From Ariolimax columbianus (Eukaryota > Mollusca > Gastropoda > Stylommatophora > Arionidae), in contig JAVGWX010000007.1 in the NCBI GenBank assembly GCA_036924085.1, positions 34,275,953 to 34,339,952 of the forward strand: a DNA stretch of 64,000 bases. The letters run 5' to 3'. How positions within the stretch are numbered: the first letter of the stretch is position 1; each line of letters starts with the position of its first letter. The position numbers were made by a program, and so were the translations under genes. Positions 36,401-45,099 of the stretch are shown in pieces. Below the pieces are notes generated by a model. That model saw only the letters and a list, made by a program, of their open reading frames with translations, made no database searches and had not been told where the DNA came from.

Positions 36401-37319
36401 ATTTCCAGAGGTGGTAGAAAATATACCAGGTATTGCAAACAAAAACTGCCAGAGTGAAAAAGAAAGGAGAGACACTACCCTAAGCTTCATAACGAAAAGC
36501 TACCCAAGCATGGACTGGACCCATGCATACACCGACGGTTCTGTAACAAACACTACACAGAACGGAGGGGCAGGAGCATTCCTGAACCTACCAAATGGCA
36601 GAAAAATAACACTGTCATTCGCTACTGGTAAGTACACAAGCAATTTCAGAGCAGAGGCAGAGGCACTGAGGGCGGCAGTGGAAGAAATGGTAACACACAG
36701 TGAAAATGAGAGCCATATAGTACTGCTGACAGATGCTCTCGAAGTAGTCACAGCGCTAAAAAGCCAGAAAAACACTGAGCTTAATGACTTAAGAGCAGCA
36801 CTCTGCAAACTGTGCCAGCAGTCCGCACCAAAAAGGGTAGTGGTACAGTGGGTTCCGTCACACTGCAACATCCAAGGCAACGAGGAGGCAGACAGACTGG
36901 CAAAAGAAGGTGCAAGGCTACCACAAACAGATACCAGTATGACGTACGAAGAGTCAAAACGGCTTATCAAAGCCAGATACATGTCCAAATGGGAAACCGA
37001 ACATACTGGTTACACCAAAAACGATGCCTATTACCAGTTGAACCGAAGAGAGCAGGTCGTCGTCTTCAGACTTCGCACTGGCCACAACAGACTGAGGTAC
37101 CACCTATTCAACAAATTGAAGATAGGGTGTACCGACGAATGCCCGTGCGGTACTGGTAAAATGACCACTGAACATCTGCTGCAGAACTGCCCGACATACG
37201 AGGATCAGAGAGAGCAGATGTGGCCATTGCCAGTGGAACTGCAAGACAAGCTCTATGGTAGTGGCGAGAGTCTCAGGATGACCGCCGCTTTTTTCGAGAA
37301 AATAATGGTTGCTGTCTGA
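33459..37319 (+). CDS. Intact non-LTR retrotransposon polyprotein (endonuclease-RT-RNase H)
   Basis: A single uninterrupted frame of 1286 codons encoding the enzymes of target-primed reverse transcription. An apurinic-type endonuclease occupies residues ~60-275: ILQWNAEGV, IQETHL (Glu97), GDFNSH (Asp190) and SSDHRPI (Asp267, His268). The reverse transcriptase has GYRPISLLSCVGKLMERM, AGFRQHRSTEDQ, VWVDLEKAFDKVW, GVPQGGVLSPTLFLVYIND and the catalytic FADD (Asp729, Asp730). RNase H has HAYTDGS (Asp1026), RAEAEALRAA, LLTDALEVVTAL and GNEEADRLAKEG. A C-terminal CPCGTGKMTTEHLLQNC motif follows. The frame is open from 33411, but I chose the ATG at 33459 because homology to the non-autonomous leader ends just before it. 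No ORF1 is present. Single-ORF architecture with RNase H fits the I/Ingi-Jockey group. All catalytic residues are present, so it may be active. Confidence 0.95.
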   Translation: MMAAQPIRKTYGAHPEETRQAAIAPGLTPRRGPPLTTGGHPPMCRGVKAHGYGVTSIGQNLKTLKILQWNAEGVINKKLSLTHHLHEGKIDVACIQETHLNNNHKFSIRGYQTFRLDREGHKGGVLILTRNSIPSSAVPVNHTGQAEIVGVDIMAQETKLRIFNLYGPPNRDLSLSSMEVRDSNCIVVGDFNSHSERWGYSDTDSRGDEVEDWEIDANLSLINRPEDSPSFYSRTWHTTSTPDLAFSTQDIHYKIDRQVLNQLASSDHRPIRLTIDMEVSPQETKPLPRWNYKRADWDRFAILTDGLCETINTRNTKMKPMVESLSKAIMQAATETIPRGARKNYKPYWNDELQKVEDAVTNARNMAEREKSMEANIALKAAAAKYKHTLKQTARESWKNKTESLNLDKDGNKLWKLVRAITDESPSNKQITIKQGENLITGKKAANAFVDHYARANHIEVPADKHTDISEELKGHENINTAPEEHMMAKLTMREMEEAMSTPKKRKSPGKDGITNEMLMGLGQTAKKKLLSVLNQSWKRGIVPQAWKDAILVPVPKTGKDKTDPNGYRPISLLSCVGKLMERMINTRLMWHLEEKRILIPQQAGFRQHRSTEDQVILIAQEIEDAYQAQKHTVAVWVDLEKAFDKVWKDGLRVKLRRSDVCGKMYKWINHYLKQRTARVQLQGQMSKKVTLEQGVPQGGVLSPTLFLVYINDITENIPRRVHSSMFADDLAMWTSEKNLTIARNRMQTALTSLEEWANSWLVKINEEKTTCTIFSLSLKPQSTKLSLNGKILQPNDNPTYLGVTFDRRMTWKSQIERNRMKARERMAIMRKLAGTRWGADEGILKKLYTGRVRPVLEYGIAAWTTAAKANFDKVNKFQNQAMKIITGGMKSTPIVELEKITKLQSMTDRRDCRAQLQSEKLRRLTDHPMYQRLNNLGNGKLKRRNFAEIAKAKMHEDPINALTTPKPITTVRKPTWRQDIFPEVVENIPGIANKNCQSEKERRDTTLSFITKSYPSMDWTHAYTDGSVTNTTQNGGAGAFLNLPNGRKITLSFATGKYTSNFRAEAEALRAAVEEMVTHSENESHIVLLTDALEVVTALKSQKNTELNDLRAALCKLCQQSAPKRVVVQWVPSHCNIQGNEEADRLAKEGARLPQTDTSMTYEESKRLIKARYMSKWETEHTGYTKNDAYYQLNRREQVVVFRLRTGHNRLRYHLFNKLKIGCTDECPCGTGKMTTEHLLQNCPTYEDQREQMWPLPVELQDKLYGSGESLRMTAAFFEKIMVAV

Positions 37320-37346
37320 CTGTGTACGCAGAAGAAGAAGAAGAAG
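37320..37346 (+). other. LINE 3' end and (GAA)n tail
   Basis: Only about ten bases separate the stop codon from a tail of five to six GAA repeats. The same ctg(t/c)gtacg-(GAA)n ending is seen at 11440-11464 and 18930-18962, and a similar one at 9812-9825. A short repeated tail instead of poly(A) is usual for several LINE clades. Confidence 0.85.
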
Positions 37347-37359
37347 AATATGAAAAAGG
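37347..37359. repeat. Right target-site duplication, aatatgaaaaagg
   Basis: Identical to 29949-29961. It begins directly after the (GAA)n tail. The first two bases could be counted with the tail. Confidence 0.92.
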
Positions 37360-37730
37360 GACCTGATCACTTACGAGTAAGAAAATTTGCATTGGTATGA
37401 TTCGAAAGTTGATCTAGAAGACTGTCTGACTGTTCTTCAGTGGCCATTGCATTTATGCCTGTTAAAGGAATGGTGGCCCTTTGATGATCAAAGGCTCGTG
37501 GCTTATGAACTGGTGGTTCAAAAAAGATTTCTTTAGAATCCTGGGATAAAATGCTGAAGGCTTGTGTCTCGAAACTGGTGGTTCAAAAAGGGTTCTTCAG
37601 AATCCCGGGATAAAATCCTGAAGGTACATGATACAAGATAAAAGAGAGGTGAACCCCTACGAATCCTCAGTGAACACATATTATCAGAACAGGTACAGGA
37701 CACGTCCCAATGCTTGAGAACTGGTAAATT
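37360..37730. other. No gene recognised; imperfect 66-bp tandem duplication
   Basis: The sequence starting aaggctcgtgg at 37491 is repeated from 37557 with about 80% identity (ctggtggttcaaaaa...gaatcc(t/c)gggataaaat). Otherwise no motif. Confidence 0.6.
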
Positions 37731-38240
37731 TTATTATCCTCCGACTCATAGATTCCTCAGCAGACTGCTGAAAACATGGCGGGTGTGATATAGAATCCAT
37801 CCAAAGTTGATCAGCAAGAGGTGATTTAGTCTATAACAGCTGAAGGATGTCGACCAGTTGACATTCATCGCAGAATGCAGGTAGTATATGGTGATAAAAG
37901 TGAGGCGAATGTAAGCTGCAGCGATGGTCCACCTGAACTGCTGCATCAATTTGGCGATGGCATCTTCTGACACAACAATATTCTTCTGACCTGGTCTCAG
38001 AAGATCTTTCGTTAACTCACGTCCTTCTTTAAACATCGTTGTCCAGTTCTTCACTGTTCTTCTATACGCTTTTGTCACCATACTACACTGCCTGCATTCT
38101 GCGATGAATATAAACTGGTTGACATCTTTCAGCTGTTAAAAACCGAATCAGCGCACGATGATCAACTCTGGACGGATTCCTTATCACACCTGCCCTGTTT
38201 TAAATGGTCTGCTGAGGAAACTATGAGTCGGAGAATAATG
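37731..38240. mobile_element. Fold-back mariner-like element
   Basis: Two arms of ~170 bp (37731-37900 and 38069-38240) are inverted copies of each other around a ~168-bp centre. Outer ends share ctccgactcatag and cctcagcagac. Each arm encodes, reading inward, a mariner-type N-terminal helix-turn-helix. Plus strand near 37833 gives ITAEGCRPVDIHRRMQVVYGDKS, and minus strand near 38137 gives LTAERCQPVYIHRRMQ. The centre on the minus strand adds NWTTMFKEGRELTKD and QKNIVVSEDAIAK, with no counterpart on the other side. No catalytic DDE/D domain is present. It is non-autonomous and abuts a LINE relic. Confidence 0.75.
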
Positions 38241-38249
38241 ACATTTTCC

Positions 38250-39010
38250 AAACTTGATGGTTGGTATGTGCTGTTTACACGTGAAGTGTCGTCATTGTGC
38301 GCATCATACATATGTTCACTTGGTGCAGTTAGGTCCGGTTTCATTTGAACAAAGAGTTTCTCTTCCAGTGTTGTTTCTATGGGCCAGTGGGATATTCTCT
38401 GTATATAATATTCAGGGCAGTTCTGTAGTACGTGCTCTGCAGTCTGTGGTGCCTGTCCACATGTACATGCGGCTGAGTTTGCCAATATTCAATTTTGTGT
38501 ACATGTGGCTGCGAAGTCGGTTGTATCCTGTTCTAAAGAGCAACACAACAGTTTTTTCTTGTCTGTTCATCTAATGGTAATCGTCTTGTGTTACTGTTGG
38601 TGGCTTTCTGATTGATTTGATCATCCTGATCTTATGTTGGTATGTAACTGGTACATCTGGTTACTTGTCTGCAGCACCCTCCTTTCCCAGTCAGTCTGCT
38701 CTCTCGTTTCCTGGTACTCCACAATGAGAAGGTATCCACTGCATGACAATCTTGCACTGGTTGCTCAGTTCAGACAGTAGAGCCTGTAGATCTGGCAGTT
38801 TCTCAAATTTCAGTGCTTGGAGTGCTGATTGTGCATCTGTCAGAAATACTACAGGTTGTGGACTGATATTGGTATTCAACAGTTACTCAGTAGCCACCTT
38901 GATTGCCTAGATTTCTGCATCATATGTATGACATAATTTCCCGGTTGGTACTCTGACTGTATCCCTAATGTTGTTTGAATATTCTATTTACACTCCCGCT
39001 CCTCCATTCT
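38250..39010 (-). mobile_element. LINE 3' relic: RNase H and Cys/His tail
   Basis: The minus-strand frame at 38691-38879 reads VVFLTDAQSALQALKFEK and then IVMQWIPSHCGVPGNERAD, the second half of a LINE RNase H with its final Asp. Frame 38162-38485 starts CTCGQAPQTAEHVLQNCPEY, the same kind of C-terminal motif as the intact LINE. Stops separate the two. It is related to, but clearly distinct from, the intact family. Confidence 0.8.
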
Positions 39011-39014
39011 TTAC

Positions 39015-39960
39015 TGCAGAGATAGAACAAAAAGCAACCAGAAAACTACCCTTATGAATAAAACTGGCCGGAACAAGCTGGGATGCAAATAGCATCATCC
39101 TTAAAAATGTATTTACTGGCACAGTCAAGCCAGTACGCAAATGTGGCATGACAGCCTGGATCATGGCATCAAAAACAAATACGGAACTCCTAAACAAAAT
39201 GTTTAAAAACTCAGATAATAACAGAAGGAATAAAGACTACACCAATCCAGACGATGGAAACATATACAAATATAAGACCTCTAAATACTAGAAGAGAGGA
39301 AAGAGTGCTAACACGTAGCAAAAAGATGCTATGCATGCCTGATAATTCCATACATATGATACTGAAACACAGTAAAAATATAGGCTTAAAAGAACCAGCT
39401 TCATCCATATAACAAACCACATACACAAAAAATATGGGGGCCTAATACCCAACCAATCTGCAGAAATAGAAGTGCTTATCAACTATGAAGAGCCAAGCTA
39501 CAGCATAAACAACAACACAATAAGTACAGAGATACCAGGAATCAAAACAAAAGAACAATACAGTGTCCACAAGCTGAAAACTTTGGTACTAGCGATGATT
39601 GAGGAGAAAGCTAATGCAAAGAAATGGACACAGGTGTACACAGTGCGTACGTGCGTGGAGGCATATTCATTAGACACAGAAGTGGAAAAATAACAAGAGG
39701 ATTTCCCAACAGGGAAGTGGTCCACAAACCTCAGAGCAGAATCTACGGTCCTCCTGCAAGCACTGAAAATGCTTGAGACAGAAAAGCAACCACCAACAAA
39801 AATAGTTATCTTCACGTACTGCAGATTTTTAATAGAGGCAATACAGAAAACAAACAACAAAAACCGCTGCTTTCAGAAATCAGAGCAGAACTAGGAAAAC
39901 TCCAGAGATTCTCAGTAATAGCGCTCCAAGTTAGTGACAAAAAGGTGACAAGCACATCAC
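39015..39960 (+). mobile_element. LINE relic related to the intact (GAA)n family
   Basis: Plus-strand translation near 39060-39200 gives IKLAGTSWDANSIILK and KCGMTAWIMASKTNTELLNKM. These correspond to the KLAGTRWGADEGILKK and YGIAAWTTAAKANFDKV region of the intact ORF. Further pieces up to about 39900 parallel its linker and RNase H start. Heavily mutated, with stops in all frames. Confidence 0.65.
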
Positions 39961-41148
39961 CTCATACCAAAAAAAATTAATGAAGAGGAATTGATGATAT
40001 GTATGACCCTAGTTGTGGTGAGATACTAATTTTGCAGATTATGTAAAGAGGGATAAAATACACTTAAGCAATTAAGGGGACTTAACCCTTAATATATTAA
40101 GCAGAAATTAGCAATAGAGATTAAGTTCGATTAAGGTCAATAGGAGATCACACATTGTGGGTTCACACGAGGTAAAATAACACAGATTTGAGTTGAAAAT
40201 TATTGTGTGGATATTTAGGTAGAATTAGTGTACAGTTTTATAATGTACAAGTGTATGTGAAAAAGAATGCCATGGTCCCTTACGTAATACAGTAAGGGAC
40301 CAATGCCAAATATTTTTCAGGAGTATGGGAGATATGTGACACGGTCAGTTATTTTGACTGAACTCCCAGGTATGATATCAAACCAAGGGGCCCTTGAACC
40401 TAATTGCAACTTATCTTTATTCTGATTCAAAAAGGTCACTCTAAACCAGGTAGGTGAGAAGCAAGGAGATGATTGAGAAACAATAACCAATGAGTTCAAA
40501 GTTTAACTGTATCAGTTATTTCGTGCAAAGCCGACTTTGTTCCTAAATTTAACTTTTCATTGTCTTAAATCATGTCAATGAAAAGTTGACTAGATAACTG
40601 ACAGAAATTACTATCCTATTACCGACTCTTTTTATGCATAGTTTTTGTAGATGTTCTAAATGATGGACATGTGAACATGGAATTGTTTCAAATCTACTAG
40701 TGTTGTACTTTTGAGTTGTTCAGATAAATGTGGGTGGGGGAGTTTTTGAAGGAAAGAGGGAAATCCAGAAATCATGCTCTAGAGTGTTACTGGTCAGGTC
40801 ATGAAAGCTGTCCTACAAATTGTTCACATAGTGGGAAAGTTTAGGATCCCATGATCACCTCTCATCAGCAGCCATGAAAAGAGGCGGAGCTTAGGAGGCA
40901 GGTTAGAAAGTGATGTGTCAGAGATTGAAGATCAGATTTGGCAGGAAGAGAGACCCAAAGTGCTTGTAGAATTTGTTGCGTTTTATGAGTGGTCATCTTT
41001 GGGAAGCCTGACAGTACTTTCAGTGAGATTGGAACATTGGTGTAGTTAAAAGCTTGCATACAATTGCCTTTGGCCGACACTGTCAAATGTCAGTGTGTCT
41101 CGTTCAGGTCGCAGTTTCGGTATATCTTGTCAGAAACTAGTGTGTATA
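39961..41148. other. No gene recognised; one hairpin
   Basis: AT-rich spacer. At 40274-40303 tggtcccttac and its complement form an 11-bp perfect stem with an 8-base loop. No conserved coding motif. Confidence 0.45.
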
Positions 41149-41345
41149 ACCCACGCCAGAAAAATCAAAGGCAAAAGCAAATGCCGCCGTCCATCGTAGA
41201 CGATGATGGCATAATTTATTTTGCTAGTGCTATTTTTAGTAAGGATTAACTGTGCTACTTTTTATCCTCACTCTCTCGTCTTGTGCCGCCCGACCCCAGT
41301 GGAAAGTCAAGGACAAGACGACCAGGGGGTGACTACGAGATGCAT
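41149..41345 (-). mobile_element. tRNA-derived SINE, 5'-truncated copy
   Basis: Reverse complement of 43670-43815. Shared blocks include gactacgagatgca, caaggacaagacgacc, agtaaggattaa and gccgtccatcgtagacgatg. The tRNA-like head is missing, so the copy is truncated at its 5' end near 41345. Confidence 0.75.
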
Positions 41346-41449
41346 ACAAAAAAAAAAGCATACAAAACCCTGTCAGAAAAAGGTGTATAAAACTCTGAGA
41401 AAAGGGTTTGTAAAATCCATGTCAGAAATAAGTACATGCGCACGAACGC

Positions 41450-41515
41450 TCGCACGCACACACACACACACTTATATATATATATATATATATACACACA
41501 CATATCCATTAGCTC
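41450..41515. repeat. (CA)n-(TA)n-(CA)n compound microsatellite
   Basis: A CA run, then a TA run of about 22 bases, then a short CA run. Similar CA and TA tracts occur at 43519-43560 on the far side of the LINE. Confidence 0.9.
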
Positions 41516-41539
41516 TTTCCGTCTTGTCAGACGATAGTT

Positions 41540-43515
41540 ATTGTGCTTTGAAAAGGTATGCAACTACAGTCCATGACGGTAACGAATGTTACTCGTAAGA
41601 CCAATCCGGGCAGAGAAGCATCTACCACAGTGTGTGCAAGAAAAATTAGGACCGTTTGCGGCATCGCATGGTGTGGCGTGTCTTCTCAAACTCTGATTCT
41701 TTAGTCTATCAGCAATCAATATCTCCTTTGACTATATTCCATGCTTAATCCTGCCCCTCCATGTAACATGATCTATGGCGTCCTGTTCCCATGATTCCAA
41801 ACCGATGCCTGCGTCATTCCTATCCTGCTTGCATACATCCTTGTACTGAAGTAGTGGCCGGCCCTAACCGTTTCCCCAAATGTAATTCCCCATAGAGAAG
41901 ATATTTTGGTATTCTGCCATCATCCATCCTCCGAATGTGTCCCAGCCAGCGAAGCCTTCGATGACTAAGCATGTAAAAAATTGTGACAGTGCCTGTTCTC
42001 TCCAAGACCTCTGCGTTGGTGATCTTGTCTTGCCACCCAACGCCCGGGATTCTGTGCAGGCACCTCATGTGATAGCTGTTTAGTCGCCTCTCCTGGTGCA
42101 TGTAGGTAGACCATGTCTCACTGCCGTAAAGAAGAGTGCTGAGGACACAGGCCTGATAAACAAGTGTTTTTGTTTTAACAGTGAGCTTCTTGTTCTCCCA
42201 GACATTTTTGTTAATCTGCTCATTGATGTTGCTGCCTTTCCTATCCTGATATTGATCTCTTGGTCCAGGGATAATTTACTATTCACTGAGGATCATAATT
42301 ATGTAAAGTGATCTACTACATTGAGAGCTTCATCATCAATTGAGATTACGGGTGGGTTGTTTGCACCCTGGACCATAAATTGTGTTTTCGTTTTGCTGAT
42401 TGTTAACCCAAACTCACAGCAGGCATCCGAAAATAAAGATAGTAGGCTTTGCAGTTCCTCCTCTGAGTGAGTTGTAATTGCGGCATCATCCGCAAAGAGC
42501 AGTTCTCTCATCACCACCCTGTTTATTTTGGTCTTGGCTTTCAGCCTTTGGGAATTGAATAGGCCTCCATCTGTGCGAGAGTGAATACCACCTTCCTGGT
42601 CACGAAATGCATGCCTCAAGAGAAGTGAGAAATATACTCCAACGAGGGTTGGAGCAAGTACACAGCCTTGTTTAACTCCGCACTTAATTGCGAACTCCTC
42701 TGAGGACGCACCATCAAAATTGATGGTGCCTTTCATGTGAGTGTGGAATGACTCGATAATGCTCAGAAGAATCGTTGGGCAACCAATCCTCCCGAGCGCT
42801 TTGAACAGACCCACACGACTGACCAAGTCAAATGCCTTTGTGAGATCTATGAAGGCAATATACAATGGTTGCTTTTGTTCTCTGCATTTCTCTTGCAACT
42901 GTCGTAACGAGAATATCATATCTGTGGTAGACCTATTCCCACGAAATCCGCACTGTGACTCTGTGTAAACCTGGTCTCCTAGGACCTGGAGTCTGCGCAG
43001 AACAATTCTGGCAAGTATCTTCCCAACGGTACACAGAAGCGAAATTCCTCTGTAGTTGTTGCAGTCACTCTTTTCCCCCTTGTTCTTGTACAAAGTTACA
43101 ATGCCAGAATCTTTTAAATCTGCGGGACCTGTCCTTCATGCCAGTATAGAGCTATCAACTGGTGTATCTGTGGAGCAAGTATGTCCTTTCCACTCCTGAT
43201 GACCTATCCCGTGATTCCATTCTTTCCTGGAGCCTTGCCAGAAGCAAGGTCAGCAATAGCACAGTTAACTTCTGCTATGGATGGCAGCGAGTCCAGATAG
43301 TCCAGAGTTGGCATGGTCTCGATGGCATTGAGAGCATCTTCTGTTAGCTCTGTCTCACTTAAGTAGAGTTCAAGATAGTGCTCTACCCATCTGTCTAACT
43401 GCTTCCTATTATCAGTGATGATTTCCCCAGATAAAGCTTTTAGCGGCGCACTCTTTTTCATAGTTCGATCGATGGCTGTCTTTATCCCTTCATACATGCC
43501 TCTGATGTTACCACG
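41540..43515 (-). mobile_element. 5'-truncated RTE-like LINE with long RT frame
   Basis: The minus-strand frame at 42299-43093 (264 codons) is a good RT core: YKNKGEKSDCNNYRGISLL, ESQCGFRGNRSTTDMIFSL, FIDLTKAFDLVSR, CGVKQGCVLAPTL and ELLFADDAAITTHSEEEL, with FADD intact. Frame 43204-43548 gives the linker (NIRGMYEGIKTAI, RWVEHYLELY, LASGKAPGKNGI). Frames at 42080-42286 and 41820-42101 give the tail (INIRIGKAATSMSRLTK, RRLRWLGHIRRMDDGRIPK), and a CTHCGRCFSARIGLTS finger follows near 41600. A few frameshifts separate these. The endonuclease is missing. Confidence 0.9.
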
Positions 43516-43560
43516 CACGCGCGCATGCACGCACACACACACACACACAAATATATATAT
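43516..43560. repeat. (CA)n-(TA)n microsatellite
   Basis: A cacgcacacacac run followed by atatatatat. It separates the truncated LINE from the SINE head. Confidence 0.9.
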
Positions 43561-43815
43561 GGGGATTCCGCTGCGAAGTGGTTAAGCCGTCGGCCTTGTA
43601 TCAGATGGTGTGGGTTCGACTCCGGACTCTGCCATCTTTTTCATGGGTGCTTGATGCGGAGTCCCCTGCATCTCGTAGTCGCGCCCTAGTCGTCTTGTCC
43701 TTGACTTGTCACTGGGGTCGTGCAAGAGAGTGAGGATAAAAAGTACCGCATTAACCCTTACTAAAAATAGCGATAGCAAAATAAATGATGCCATCATCGT
43801 TTATGATGGACGACG
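43561..43815 (+). mobile_element. tRNA-derived SINE, full-length copy
   Basis: The head has a plausible Pol III A box (ctgcgaagtgg, 43571-43581) and a strong B box (ggttcgactcc, 43613-43623) at tRNA spacing. A non-tRNA body follows with gcatctcgtagtcgcgccc, gtcgtcttgtccttgac and tgccatcatcgtttatgatg, ending gacggcctttgcc. It lies between TA repeats, so any duplication is hidden. Frames through it are not genes. The parent LINE and SINE superfamily were not identified. Confidence 0.8.
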
Positions 43816-44085
43816 GCCTTTGCCTATATATATATATATGGCAAAAGCAAGGTCAACGACTGTTCCCTCGGAGTTCAAATTTGAGCTGCGACGATCAGTT
43901 CGCGATGTCAATTTTTTTGATATCTCTGGGTTCATCACTGGAAGCTACGGAGTTCATTCTTGGTGCGATGCTCTCGCCAGGCGGGATACCTTTCTGCTTA
44001 GAGGAACTGAGCCATATAGGGAAACCCATGGCGATGAAGTCGAGCCCTTTAACTTTTATATATATATATCTGACTTGTCAAAAGC
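43816..44085. other. Unassigned GC-normal segment between two TA microsatellites
   Basis: About 215 bases (43842-44057) of non-repetitive, mid-GC sequence lie between (TA)n at 43825-43841 and (TA)n at 44058-44070. No tRNA boxes, coding motif or match elsewhere in the window. It may be a second insertion at the same microsatellite. Confidence 0.4.
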
Positions 44086-44599
44086 GCTCTCGTCTGTGAC
44101 GAGAAACAAAATTAGTTTTTAATTAAGTTTTTAATCGTTACTACAGAACAACTCTCGCACGATTACTAATAATATTTAGGATCAAATAGATTGTACATAA
44201 GCTAGCTTATGATGGTGAATCTAAATGGACTTCCACTGCCACAATTTAAACCTACTAATGCCATCAACAAATGGTACTACATAATACATAAGATATAAAT
44301 GCTAAAACTACTAATGTTCAAGGATGCACATGACATGCCTCTGACAGCACTGGATTTTTTCTTAAGAAAAAATAGACTAATACTGTTTAAGTAATTCAAT
44401 ATATTTTCTCCTTCAAGTCCGTTACTTTGAAATGGTGGTGAAGGAGCTTGCATGTCTCAATCATCACAGGAACTATGATCACGGAAGTGAAAGCTTCCAG
44501 AAGGGTAACCCAAGTTGGGTAAGTCATGGGGGAGGGAATAGACTAAACACAGACAATTCACCTAGAATTTAATAGGTTAAGAATATAACTGGACAAGAA
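44086..44599. other. No gene recognised
   Basis: AT-rich spacer. Nothing recognisable until the LINE tail begins near 44600. Confidence 0.4.
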
Positions 44600-45085
44600 C
44601 ATTAGCCTTAAATCGAAGCTGACTTTAATGTATATAATGGTCACTTCGGAATACCTCTACTCCTGTGAGTCTTGGACGGCTGCCCTAGAACGTAAAATTT
44701 GCGTAATGGAAATGAGATGCTTGCGAAGAATTCTTGGCATTTCATATTTGGATCACGTTACAAACGAAAGTGTTCTTGAAATTGTAAGGATGGAGCTAGG
44801 TCAATATAAAAACTTATTACTATAGTAAAAACACTGAAATCGACATATATCACAATCAGTGGGGCTGACCAAGAACGTACTGCAGGGCACTGTGCCTGGG
44901 AAGGGTGGAAGAGGGAGACCAAAAAAGAGATGGGAGGACAATATAAAAGAGTGGACAGGAAGGTCTATAGCTAAAACTTATACCCTGGCGAAATTTCAAA
45001 ACGTATGGCGGGAACTGGTTCGACAAACTGCAATAACGGTGCCTAAACGACCTTCTAGGTTACGGGACTGATGATGATGATAATA
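44600..45085 (+). mobile_element. 3' end of a LINE related to the nested 23152-24852 element
   Basis: The frame at 44628-44825 reads LYSCESWTAALERKICVMEM then RCLRRILGISYLDHVTNESV. The frame at 44859-45071 reads KNVLQGTVPGKGGRGRPKKR, WEDNIKEWTGRS and VPKRPSRLRD. This is the standard C-terminal order of that LINE type, and includes the part deleted from the 23152-24852 copy. It ends in a short GAT-type tail near 45075. Confidence 0.8.
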
Positions 45086-45099
45086 GGTTAGGTTAGGGC

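Larger units (their letters stand above)
29962..37346 (+). mobile_element. rDNA-LINE composite retrotransposon
   Basis: One 7385-bp insertion between perfect 13-bp duplications. Order: 5' ETS-like leader (29962-30595), 18S rRNA (30596-31868), alternating 18S/28S core patchwork (31869-32420), 28S 3' end (32421-32895), leader (32896-33458), intact single ORF (33459-37319) and a short 3' end with (GAA)n. The duplication and tail show target-primed reverse transcription of a single RNA carrying rRNA upstream of the LINE. A second copy of the 5' leader starts at the identical base at 63498, and the 28S-leader junction recurs at 8869-9825. So the arrangement is a family and not a one-off assembly join. 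Inference: transcription began at the rRNA promoter. Confidence 0.9.

Noticed and set aside
41221..41598. 125-codon ORF
   Set aside because: It crosses a SINE copy and a CA/TA microsatellite. Its histidine/threonine and tyrosine/isoleucine runs are translated repeats.
43561..43640. Genuine tRNA gene
   Set aside because: The A and B boxes fit, but the acceptor arms do not pair convincingly and the sequence continues into a SINE body that recurs at 41149-41345.
43706..44122. 138-codon ORF
   Set aside because: It runs through the SINE body and two TA microsatellites and has no domain.
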